This document shows positions 1 through 5,301 of a stretch of 8,652 nucleotides of DNA, one piece after another. This DNA is from an uncultured Saprospiraceae bacterium (lineage in GTDB: Bacteria > Bacteroidota > Bacteroidia > Chitinophagales > Saprospiraceae). The notes under the pieces were generated by a model that was not told the origin of the DNA, did not search any database, and was given only the letters and a program-made list of their open reading frames with translations. The translations under genes and the position numbers were made by a program. The number at the start of each line of letters is the position of its first letter. The stretch's first letter is position 1. The stretch is from the NCBI GenBank assembly GCA_937959095.1, contig CALGLY010000099.1, positions 1-8,652 on the forward strand, read 5' to 3'.

Positions 1-1439
1 TCAATATTTTCCTGAAAAATCTGTTGCTCCGTATTGGTTTGTACATGCTCCTGAACGCTATGCTCAAAACTACGCCATTCTTTTTGAGCATCTGCTCGTA
101 TGTAGGTTTTGAAAGTACCCAATTTTTCTAATAGTTGCTCCGCAAAGTCATGTTTTTGACTGATGTCCAATGCCATACGAGTGATGTCTTGTTTTTTGTA
201 TTCTATTTCTTGTTCTGCATTTGCCAATTTCAAAGCTTGCATTTGGGCATCTTGTGCTGCTTTTTCCTTTCTACGCTTATTTTGCAACATTAAATATCCG
301 ATAGCAAAAAGGCTAAGGACTCCTAGCAAAGCCAAACCCGCAGCATAGAGCAATCCCTTTTGGCGTTCCAGTTGAGTTTGTTGTTCTAAGCGGACAATTT
401 CTTGTTCTTTTAGTTTGGTTTCATACTTTACTTCGAGGGCATTCAGGTCTTCTTGTACGACTAATCCCTGTATGGAATCCTTCAAAGCATAATGTTTATT
501 GAGGTATTCGATGGCTAGTTTCGGCTTGTTATCTGCGAGATAGGTATCTGATAAATCCTTATAGGTAACATAAGTGACATTCGGGTAGCCATGCTTTTGG
601 GAGAGTTCCAGACTTTGGTCATAATATTTGTAAGCAGCATTCAAATCCTCTAACAAATAGGCACAGTAAGCGAGATTACCAAAGGACTTAGCTTGGTCTG
701 AATAGCTTTCGTCTTGGGCTATTATATACTCATGGTATTCTTCTAGATAAGGTTGTGCACTTTGGGCATCATTGCGCATAAGATAGGCAAAACCCAGCGA
801 AATAAGACTATTACTCTTGTTGTATATATACCCATCTTCTGTATCATATAAGTCAGTTGTGGTAGCTTCATTTGCACTTTTTAGCATTGCCAATCCTTCT
901 TCTTCCTGACCTAAGTTGATGTAAGTACTTCCTAAATTCAACCAAGCCGCATTTCTATGGTGTAAAATCGTTTTTCGGATTTCCTCATCCATAGTAGAAG
1001 ATGCTAAGGGAATTTCTATTTCTTTCAAAAAATCTTCATATAACACTTTAGACTCGTCGAAGCGTCCTGCTTCAAAATAGCATCTCCCAATATTTATAGT
1101 TAAGAGATTTTTGTCAATTTCTTTATCTTTTAAACGTGGGAATTGTTCCATGGCGCGTTGTAAATAATCAAGTGCACTTACATAATCGCCATAGTTAATA
1201 TAGTAATCACCTAAATAGGAATGGGCTTTCATTATACCATAAGGATAATCATGCTTTATACTTAGTCGAAGTGCCTCATAAAGTTGAGAAGTATCCGCCG
1301 CGCTTATAGTTTTTTTCTGCACCTTGAGGAAACTATCTATTTGCTTTTGTATGGGCGTTTTATCATTATCTGCATACGCAAATACTGCAAATAACAAGCC
1401 AAAAAACAGAAGAAAAGTCCTGAGTAGATGTCGTTTCAT
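1..1439 (-). CDS. TPR-containing membrane-anchored transcriptional regulator (LuxR-like), partial, C-terminus off the left edge
   Basis: My translation gives 479 uninterrupted codons running off the left edge. The start is fixed by an in-frame TAA (1454-1452) five codons upstream. Residues 1-23 form a signal peptide (MKRHLLRTFLLF..., ending FAYA). About six TPR-like helical pairs fill residues 60-330 (for example A-HSYLGDYYINYGDY and AWLNLGSTYINLGQ). A charged, Gln/Glu-rich coiled coil (about 330-362) precedes one membrane span (363-385), followed by K/R-rich residues and a second coiled coil. Near the end, W455 in EWRSFE matches the W..FE signature that in Bacteroidota TPR regulators lies just ahead of the helix-turn-helix. 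That DNA-binding part is not in the window, so DNA binding is inferred from family architecture. The protein probably senses an envelope signal through periplasmic TPRs. It is transcribed away from the surface-protein genes and shares the 750-base intergenic region with them. A histidine-kinase C-terminus is a less likely alternative. Confidence 0.85.
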   Translation of the reverse strand, partial: MKRHLLRTFLLFFGLLFAVFAYADNDKTPIQKQIDSFLKVQKKTISAADTSQLYEALRLSIKHDYPYGIMKAHSYLGDYYINYGDYVSALDYLQRAMEQFPRLKDKEIDKNLLTINIGRCYFEAGRFDESKVLYEDFLKEIEIPLASSTMDEEIRKTILHHRNAAWLNLGSTYINLGQEEEGLAMLKSANEATTTDLYDTEDGYIYNKSNSLISLGFAYLMRNDAQSAQPYLEEYHEYIIAQDESYSDQAKSFGNLAYCAYLLEDLNAAYKYYDQSLELSQKHGYPNVTYVTYKDLSDTYLADNKPKLAIEYLNKHYALKDSIQGLVVQEDLNALEVKYETKLKEQEIVRLEQQTQLERQKGLLYAAGLALLGVLSLFAIGYLMLQNKRRKEKAAQDAQMQALKLANAEQEIEYKKQDITRMALDISQKHDFAEQLLEKLGTFKTYIRADAQKEWRSFEHSVQEHVQTNTEQQIFQENI

Positions 1440-1541
1440 AGTGATATTACCTTATTTTTTTTCAACCGCATCTTCTGTGATAGCAATTCAAACACAAACA
1501 CAAAAACATAGTTCTACTTAAATCACTAATGCGAGTCTATT

Positions 1542-1575
1542 TGAATAGCTGATTGTGTTTTTTATCAGCATTTCA
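1542..1575. repeat. Imperfect inverted repeat (hairpin) in the regulator's leader
   Basis: TGAA-TA-GCTGAT (1542-1553) pairs with ATCAGC-AT-TTCA (1564-1575). This gives a 6-bp and a 4-bp stem separated by a 2-base internal mismatch, with a 10-base T-rich loop. It lies in the presumed untranslated leader of the minus-strand regulator. No T-tract follows it directly on either strand, so a terminator is not supported. A protein-binding site or mRNA hairpin is possible. Confidence 0.4.
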
Positions 1576-1584
1576 GACCGTCTT

Positions 1585-1608
1585 TTATTTTTTTGGATAA
1601 AAAAATAA
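1585..1608. repeat. Perfect 10-bp A/T inverted repeat with 4-base loop
   Basis: TTATTTTTTT (1585-1594) and AAAAAAATAA (1599-1608) are exact reverse complements around GGAT. The all-A/T arms make this more likely to be a bent or easily melted DNA segment near the promoters than a stable RNA hairpin. It could also act as a weak bidirectional terminator isolating the two divergent units. Confidence 0.4.
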
Positions 1609-1648
1609 TGTCACAAATATTAACACAAAATCACAAACAAATACTTGT

Positions 1649-1700
1649 GTAACGCTTTTATTACCCCCTTGTAACGCTTTTGTAACGCTTTTGTAACGCT
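1649..1700. repeat. Helically phased 11-bp direct repeats (GTAACGCTTTT)n, candidate regulator-binding array
   Basis: Copies of GTAACGCTTTT begin at 1649, 1671 and 1682; a fourth at 1693 keeps the core GTAACGCT. The steps are 22, 11 and 11 bases. The slot at 1660-1670 (ATTACCCCCTT) fits the same period as a degenerate copy, so the array is five units in one register, close to one DNA turn each. Such phasing puts every unit on one face of the helix, as expected for cooperative binding of a multimeric regulator. On the minus strand the unit contains GCGTTAC, which only partly resembles LytTR-type half-sites. The array lies between candidate divergent promoters. Function is inferred; the repeat is directly visible. 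Confidence 0.75.
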
Positions 1701-1708
1701 CAAAATTA
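1701..1708 (-). promoter_or_regulatory. Candidate Bacteroidota -7 element (TAATTTTG) for the minus-strand regulator
   Basis: The minus strand reads TAATTTTG, an exact fit to the Bacteroidota sigma consensus TAnnTTTG, directly abutting the 11-bp repeat array. I see no convincing TTTG -33 box at the usual spacing. If used, transcription would start inside the array and give a leader of about 250 bases. Short A/T-rich motifs arise easily by chance in such sequence. Confidence 0.3.
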
Positions 1709-1730
1709 GGTATTCGCCTTCAATCTCCCT

Positions 1731-1738
1731 CATATTTG
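1731..1738 (+). promoter_or_regulatory. Candidate -7 element (CATATTTG) for the plus-strand units
   Basis: CATATTTG differs at one position from TAnnTTTG and lies about 30 bases downstream of the repeat array, which would place the array in an activator position. Transcription from here would give a 5' leader of about 70 bases to the 44-codon ORF and about 450 bases to the first surface-protein gene. No clear -33 box is present. Confidence 0.28.
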
Positions 1739-1792
1739 CAGCATAGTTTTTAAGTAACCGTTCTTAGCACTTGAACAAATAGACATTACACA

Positions 1793-1800
1793 TTCACGTA
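1793..1800 (+). promoter_or_regulatory. TTCACGTA leader motif, copy 1 (before the 44-codon ORF)
   Basis: TTCACGTA is followed by TTAAAAATTAACAAAC and then ATG at 1817. The spacing is 16 bases, against 12 in the two copies before the large genes. An ACAAATA stretch precedes both this copy and copy 2. Possible roles are a translation-initiation element, a regulator site, or a remnant of a duplicated leader. Confidence 0.5.
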
Positions 1801-1816
1801 TTAAAAATTAACAAAC

Positions 1817-1951
1817 ATGAAAAGCGTACCATTCCATAACTTATACCTACCCCCCTTAATTCAAAAAACTTTCCAAGCCCCCATTCTGGGGCATTTTCAC
1901 AAGCAGAAATTTCTGCTATCAAATATTCACTTATTGAACACATATAGCTAA
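1817..1951 (+). CDS. Short ORF of 44 codons, hypothetical or leader peptide
   Basis: The ATG at 1817 opens 44 codons (MKSVPFHNLYLPPL..., ending LLNTYS) before TAA at 1949-1951. I recognise no family. The peptide is rich in His, Leu and Lys and has no signal peptide or clear membrane span. In its favour, the start is preceded by the same TTCACGTA plus A-rich stretch that precedes both surface-protein genes, and it sits in their presumed leader. Against it, the length is easily reached by chance, and it contains two inverted repeats (1877-1892, 1902-1917) that may constrain the sequence as RNA or DNA instead. It could be a regulatory upstream ORF or the decayed 5' end of another family member. 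Confidence 0.3.
   Translation: MKSVPFHNLYLPPLIQKTFQAPILGHFHKQKFLLSNIHLLNTYS
1877..1892. repeat. GC-rich hairpin inside the short ORF
   Basis: GCCCC (1877-1881) pairs with GGGGC (1888-1892) around a 6-base loop. This 5-bp all-GC stem stands out in an AT-rich region. No T-tract follows immediately, so it is not called a terminator. Confidence 0.45.
1902..1917. repeat. Perfect 16-bp palindrome AGCAGAAATTTCTGCT
   Basis: The 16 bases are exactly self-complementary with no spacer. This fits a dimeric DNA-binding protein site better than an RNA hairpin, which would need a loop. It lies 9 bases after the GC-rich hairpin, inside the short ORF. Confidence 0.45.
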
Positions 1952-1965
1952 TACTTATAAGTTCC

Positions 1966-1997
1966 AAAATCCGACATGTTTTAGCATATCGGGTTTT
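1966..1997. terminator. Long hairpin flanked by A and T tracts; possible terminator or attenuator of the leader
   Basis: Bases 1966-1978 (AAAATCCGACATG) pair with 1985-1997 (CATATCGGGTTTT): 13 positions with one G-U wobble and one mismatch around a 6-base loop. The A-tract before and T-tract after give bidirectional terminator geometry. It begins 15 bases after the stop of the 44-codon ORF, so it could end a short transcript or attenuate read-through into the gene at 2190. The T-tract is only four bases, so termination strength is uncertain. Confidence 0.45.
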
Positions 1998-2032
1998 GTG
2001 AAGTAATAATATGAGTATTTAACACTTGGAAT

Positions 2033-2048
2033 CGGGCATGGCCGCTCG
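2033..2048. repeat. Small hairpin CGGGC/GCTCG
   Basis: CGGGC (2033-2037) pairs with GCTCG (2044-2048), five pairs including one G-U, around a 6-base loop. It is weak alone but adds to the run of stems between 1966 and 2136. Confidence 0.25.
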
Positions 2049-2059
2049 GGAAATTCAAA

Positions 2060-2136
2060 TTTGATACGCCTTATCCATAAGTGATGGCCTTGCTTGCTGT
2101 ATGCAAGTGAGCAGGGCTTCCTTTGTGCGTATCGAA
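2060..2136 (+). ncRNA. Candidate structured 5' leader RNA with three-way-junction fold
   Basis: A closing stem P1 pairs TTTGATACGC (2060-2069) with GCGTATCGAA (2127-2136), ten pairs with one G-U. Directly inside lies P2, CTTA/TAAG around TCCA (2070-2081). P3 then pairs GCCTTGCT (2087-2094) with AGCAGGGC (2110-2117), eight pairs with one G-U, capped by an inner TGC/GCA stem-loop. Together these form a compact three-stem junction ending about 50 bases before the start codon at 2190. A GCCTTGCT hairpin also precedes the second surface-protein gene (5233-5260), so part of the design recurs. I recognise no known riboswitch class. The pairings are read directly; the RNA function is inference. Confidence 0.4.
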
Positions 2137-2169
2137 GCTATCATGTCCAATTGCTTTTATAACAAATAT

Positions 2170-2177
2170 TTCACGTA
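2170..2177 (+). promoter_or_regulatory. TTCACGTA leader motif, copy 2 (before the first surface-protein gene)
   Basis: TTCACGTA is followed by an A-run and AATC, with ATG exactly 12 bases after the motif. Copy 3 at 5282 shows the same order and spacing. There is no Shine-Dalgarno sequence, which is normal for Bacteroidota. GTGAA at 1998-2002 plus the preceding TTTT could pair with TTCAC-(GT)-AAAA, leaving a 2-base bulge. Confidence 0.6.
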
Positions 2178-2189
2178 AAAAAATCAATC

Positions 2190-5100
2190 ATGACAAATAT
2201 GCATTCTTTTAAAGCAATTTTAGCACTACTCTTGATGAGTATAACGTATAACCTACATGCACAAACTGACTTAGACGATAGCGGTACATTGATTACACGC
2301 TATAATCCTAATACAGGTGAGCAAAGCGAAGGTACTTTCGAAGATTTTACGATACCAAGCAATTCAGAATATGGATATATTACTTTCCAAGTTAGAGGAG
2401 GAGACGGTGGCAGAGCTAAAGCGGGTGCGAACTGCACATCCGAAGGAGGAGATGGAGCTCTTGTTGATTTTGTGATAACTATTGGAGATGGCATGGGAGA
2501 ACTTCCTGAAGGTGCCACCATACGTTTTGTAGCAGCTAAGCATGGGAAAAGCGAAGATGTAGGCGGCAGTGCCTCTGCCGCAGCAGGTGGTGGCGGTGGC
2601 TCAGCAGTACTAGCACGTATGCCTGGCGATACGGGCGATGACGATTGGATTATCCTTGCAGTTGCTGGTGGCGGAGGTGGTGCATTTCAAGGTAATATAT
2701 TTGGGGGTTGTATAGATAGTCAAAAAGGAGAAGGCGGACGAGCAACTATCAATGGAGGAGATGGTGGCGGACCTTCAAACCTTGCAGGTAGTGGTGGTAC
2801 AAATGGAGGAGATGGAGAAGATGGAGGTAACAATGGAAGTAAGGGCGGCGGCGGAGCAGGTGCCAACAATCCCGATGTATATCCTAATGGTGCTTATGCA
2901 AGTAATGTAACAATATCTGGTGGATTTGGCTTTGGACCAGGAGGAAAAGGTTTTGAATCAGGCGGCGGCGGCGGCGGCTATTCAGGCGGCGGTGGTGGTG
3001 CTGGTGCTGACAATGGCGGCGGCGGCGGTAGCTATGCACACCCTGAATTTGCTCAGAACTCGGTAATTACCGCGGGTGGCGCATCAGGTACTACTGATGA
3101 GGGCTATGTCGCTTATCAATTTGAATGTGTAACAAGCCTAGATAACGAAGCACCAGTAGCATCCTGTGGCGCGGTGACGATTGATTTAGCAGGTGGCGCA
3201 CCTCAATCTGTATCAGCAGCCGCTTTTGATGATGGCAGCACTGATAACTGTAGTAATCAACTTAGCTTTACCTTTTCTAATGGAGCAAGCTCTAGAAGCT
3301 ATGATTGTAGCGATATAGGTCTAAAGAGTATAACGATTACCGTAACAGACGAAGCAGGAAATAGCACCAATTGTACAGCAAGCCTTAGCATAACCGATTC
3401 TAGCACGCCTACCCTTACTTGCGTTGGCAGTACCATCGTAGCACTTAATGAAACCATCACCGCAGCAAGTTTAGTCACTGCGAGTAGCGATAACTGCCCA
3501 CTCACTTTCACCTTTGAGGGCGGAGCGACTTCCAAGACATATGATTGTGGTCTAGTAGGTACAAGTGTAGAAACTATCTATGCCACTGACACCGCTGGAA
3601 ATTCGGCATCCTGTGAGGTAAATGTCACGCTCAATGCACCCAATAATTTTTCTGCAACTACTTGGGTGGGTACAGAGAGCAGCAATTGGAGCGAATACTG
3701 CAATTGGACAAATGGCACACCTGGTCCTGATACCGATGTAACGATTCAAAGTTCAACTCCTTTTGACCCTATCGTAAATAGTTCAGGCTCTATAAAATCG
3801 CTAGTCGTGGAAAGCGGCGCATTACTTACCATTGCGTATACCTATTCATTAGGCATAAGTGGTGCATCAAATATTGGTGTAAGAGTCGAAGGGGAATTAG
3901 TAAATAATGGTTTTCTATACATTTATGAAACCAATAGCATCGGATTACTTATCAATGGAACTAATGCCGAGGTCACTTCTACAGGACGCTTATTTGTTGG
4001 TGCATTTGTATCCAATTCCATTGGAGGGGATGGTATTTCAATTGCTTCAGGTGCAATACTTAACATCAATGACAGTGGTGCTGATGGTTCACCGCGACTT
4101 TATGTAGGCAATACGGCAGCCAATGGTATTACTTGTTCAGGAACGATTAATATTGCAGCTAATGTAACGACATCTCTCGGATACTATACTAGCAATCTAC
4201 CTATTACGGGCGATGGATTGTATCTAGCAGGTGGCGTATTGAACAATGACGCGGGCGAAATATTTATCAATAATGCCGATAGAGGTTTGTACAATACGGG
4301 GACTATCAACAACCTCAATGATGGAGTATTTAATATCGGTAGTATTGGTGGCTTTGCTAAAAATGCCATTAACAATGGTGGCACCTTCAACAACACATCG
4401 GGACTCGTAAAACTAAGCAATGCCAACTTCCCTGAACTCTTCAATGCAGGCACTTGGGACAATGGCAGCGGCACACTGCAAGTGGAAGGGCGAGTATTTA
4501 ATCTGTTTTCAGCTACAGGTACAATAGCACCGGGACTTTCCCCAGGTACGATGACCACCTTAGCAGCTTTTGACTTATCCAATGCCAACTTAGAAATAGA
4601 GGTAGAAGGCACAACACCTGATACCGAACATGATGTATTTGCCATCACAGGCAATGCGACTTTAGGCGGCACACTAAGCCCAACTATCAGTTATACGCCT
4701 ACTATCGGTGACCGCATCGTTTTCCTTACTTATACAGGTACGCGTACAGGTGAATTTAGTGTGAACTTACCTCCCTTATGGTCAATAGACTATGATGTGG
4801 ATGGTGAAGTAGCATTGGTTTATGTAGGCGGCATTGAGTTGGCGATAAAAGTCTTCCTACAAGGCCCATACAACAGCACCGATGGCACAATGACAGATGA
4901 CCTTAACACCTCCGACCTACTGCCAAGCACCCTATATGGTTACACCATGCTCAGTAGTGCGGAAATGAATACAGGCACCGAAGTCATCGTAGATTGGGTA
5001 ACGATAGAATTACGCGATGCCAGCGATAATACCTCCATACTTGCCACACGTCCTGCCCTACTACAAGCCGATGGCGACATAGTGGATATGGATGGCAGTT

Positions 5101-5204
5101 CGGCAGTAACTTTTGAAGGGTTAAGCGCGAGTTCTGCTTATGTGGTCGTGCGTCACCGCAATCACCTCGGGGTCATGACTGCAGCACCTATTTCTTTTGA
5201 ATAA
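2190..5204 (+). CDS. Large secreted surface protein: glycine-rich (ALK/LTK-like) domain, two HYR-like domains, beta-helix stalk, conserved C-terminal module
   Basis: This 1004-residue protein has a signal peptide at 1-24 (...YNLHA|Q25). An in-frame TAA at 2160 and no intervening ATG fix the start at 2190 or at Met4. Residues 55-310 are a glycine-rich domain with runs of five or six Gly and motifs such as AVAGGGGGA and GGGGGGYSGG, resembling the ALK/LTK extracellular domain. Two HYR-like domains follow (about 313-405 and 407-483), each with STDNC or SSDNC, a DC..(I/V)G motif and a TD.AGN..(S/N)C strand. A W-x-G ... NW segment (490-510) leads into Asn/Gly-rich beta-helix-like repeats (550-780), then an autotransporter-passenger-like stretch (TIAPGLSPGT, about 770-860). 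Residues 883-1004 are the family C-terminal module (VFLQGPY, VDWVTIELRD, ALLQADGDIVDMDG, VRHRNHLGVM). It is probably an exported adhesin or matrix protein. It lacks a recognisable type IX sorting domain: the chain ends APISFE right after the module. Confidence 0.93.
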   Translation: MTNMHSFKAILALLLMSITYNLHAQTDLDDSGTLITRYNPNTGEQSEGTFEDFTIPSNSEYGYITFQVRGGDGGRAKAGANCTSEGGDGALVDFVITIGDGMGELPEGATIRFVAAKHGKSEDVGGSASAAAGGGGGSAVLARMPGDTGDDDWIILAVAGGGGGAFQGNIFGGCIDSQKGEGGRATINGGDGGGPSNLAGSGGTNGGDGEDGGNNGSKGGGGAGANNPDVYPNGAYASNVTISGGFGFGPGGKGFESGGGGGGYSGGGGGAGADNGGGGGSYAHPEFAQNSVITAGGASGTTDEGYVAYQFECVTSLDNEAPVASCGAVTIDLAGGAPQSVSAAAFDDGSTDNCSNQLSFTFSNGASSRSYDCSDIGLKSITITVTDEAGNSTNCTASLSITDSSTPTLTCVGSTIVALNETITAASLVTASSDNCPLTFTFEGGATSKTYDCGLVGTSVETIYATDTAGNSASCEVNVTLNAPNNFSATTWVGTESSNWSEYCNWTNGTPGPDTDVTIQSSTPFDPIVNSSGSIKSLVVESGALLTIAYTYSLGISGASNIGVRVEGELVNNGFLYIYETNSIGLLINGTNAEVTSTGRLFVGAFVSNSIGGDGISIASGAILNINDSGADGSPRLYVGNTAANGITCSGTINIAANVTTSLGYYTSNLPITGDGLYLAGGVLNNDAGEIFINNADRGLYNTGTINNLNDGVFNIGSIGGFAKNAINNGGTFNNTSGLVKLSNANFPELFNAGTWDNGSGTLQVEGRVFNLFSATGTIAPGLSPGTMTTLAAFDLSNANLEIEVEGTTPDTEHDVFAITGNATLGGTLSPTISYTPTIGDRIVFLTYTGTRTGEFSVNLPPLWSIDYDVDGEVALVYVGGIELAIKVFLQGPYNSTDGTMTDDLNTSDLLPSTLYGYTMLSSAEMNTGTEVIVDWVTIELRDASDNTSILATRPALLQADGDIVDMDGSSAVTFEGLSASSAYVVVRHRNHLGVMTAAPISFE
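2961..2978 (+). repeat. (GGC)6 trinucleotide repeat coding poly-Gly
   Basis: Six consecutive GGC codons (residues 258-263) lie in the glycine-rich domain, followed closely by further GGC/GGT runs (about 2985-3030). Slippage here would add or remove Gly residues without breaking the frame. Confidence 0.7.
4836..5201 (+). repeat. Copy 1 of the duplicated C-terminal module
   Basis: Residues 883-1004 match the C-terminal module of the downstream protein. Over 4938-5087 I count 25 differences in 150 bases against 8503-8652, about 83% identity, including unbroken shared blocks of about 17 bases. This is far closer than the rest of the two genes and points to recent duplication or gene conversion of this end. 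Confidence 0.8.
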
Positions 5205-5232
5205 AAACTTAATTTTTTTGCGTGAATTTGTA

Positions 5233-5265
5233 GCCTTGCTCCTAGTACTCGGAGCAAGGCGTTTT
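5233..5265 (+). terminator. Perfect 10-bp hairpin after the first surface-protein gene, probable (partial) terminator
   Basis: GCCTTGCTCC (5233-5242) and GGAGCAAGGC (5251-5260) are exact complements around an 8-base loop, followed by GTTTT. The hairpin starts 28 bases after the stop codon at 5204. The stem is strong but the T-run is only four bases and is interrupted by a G, so partial termination is plausible, with reduced expression of the downstream gene. Confidence 0.6.
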
Positions 5266-5281
5266 CGCGCAATTATACTTT

Positions 5282-5289
5282 TTCACGTA
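5282..5289 (+). promoter_or_regulatory. TTCACGTA leader motif, copy 3 (before the second surface-protein gene)
   Basis: TTCACGTA is followed by AAAATAAAAATC and ATG at 5302, exactly 12 bases later, as in copy 2. It also forms the right arm of the long-range stem with 5215-5226. Confidence 0.6.
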
Positions 5290-5301
5290 AAAATAAAAAT
5301 C

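Larger units (their letters stand above)
1440..2189. other. 750-base divergent intergenic region, AT-rich and rich in repeats and hairpins
   Basis: This stretch separates the minus-strand regulator from the first surface-protein gene. Its only ORF of note is a 44-codon one at 1817-1951. It otherwise holds an AT-rich hairpin zone (1542-1608), an 11-bp repeat array (1649-1700), candidate promoters on both strands, and a run of inverted repeats from 1877 to 2136. The individual elements are listed separately. The length and the amount of secondary structure are unusual for a spacer between two genes and suggest long, regulated 5' leaders. Confidence 0.8.
5215..5293 (+). promoter_or_regulatory. 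Long-range stem enclosing the intergenic hairpin and covering the leader motif
   Basis: TTTTTGCGTGAA (5215-5226) pairs with TTCACGTAAAAA (5282-5293) over 12 positions with a single G-U. The right arm is the shared leader motif 9 bases before the start codon. The hairpin at 5233-5260 lies inside. If folded in RNA, this would hold the initiation region of the downstream gene in a helix and could couple its translation to that of the upstream gene. Confidence 0.4.

Noticed and set aside
1324..1521. 65-codon plus-strand ORF with a signal-peptide-like start
   Set aside because: Most of it is antisense to the well-supported start of the TPR regulator. Its hydrophobic start mirrors the regulator's own signal-peptide codons.
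1649..1700. CRISPR-like array
   Set aside because: The units are 11 bp with no unique spacers and no cas genes. This is a simple phased direct repeat.
2060..2136. tRNA or known riboswitch
   Set aside because: The length is tRNA-like, but there is no cloverleaf with a T-loop (GTTCGA) or anticodon arm, and no riboswitch core that I recognise.
1801..2169. Small insertion element flanked by 8-bp TTCACGTA target duplications
   Set aside because: The two TTCACGTA copies could mimic a target-site duplication, but the enclosed ends show no terminal inverted repeats. A third copy upstream of 5302 shows that the motif is a leader element.
4184..4672. 162-codon open frame on the minus strand
   Set aside because: It lies wholly antisense to the beta-helix part of the 2190-5204 gene, has low-complexity Leu/Pro/Ser-rich sequence and no family resemblance. 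It is a shadow of the real frame.
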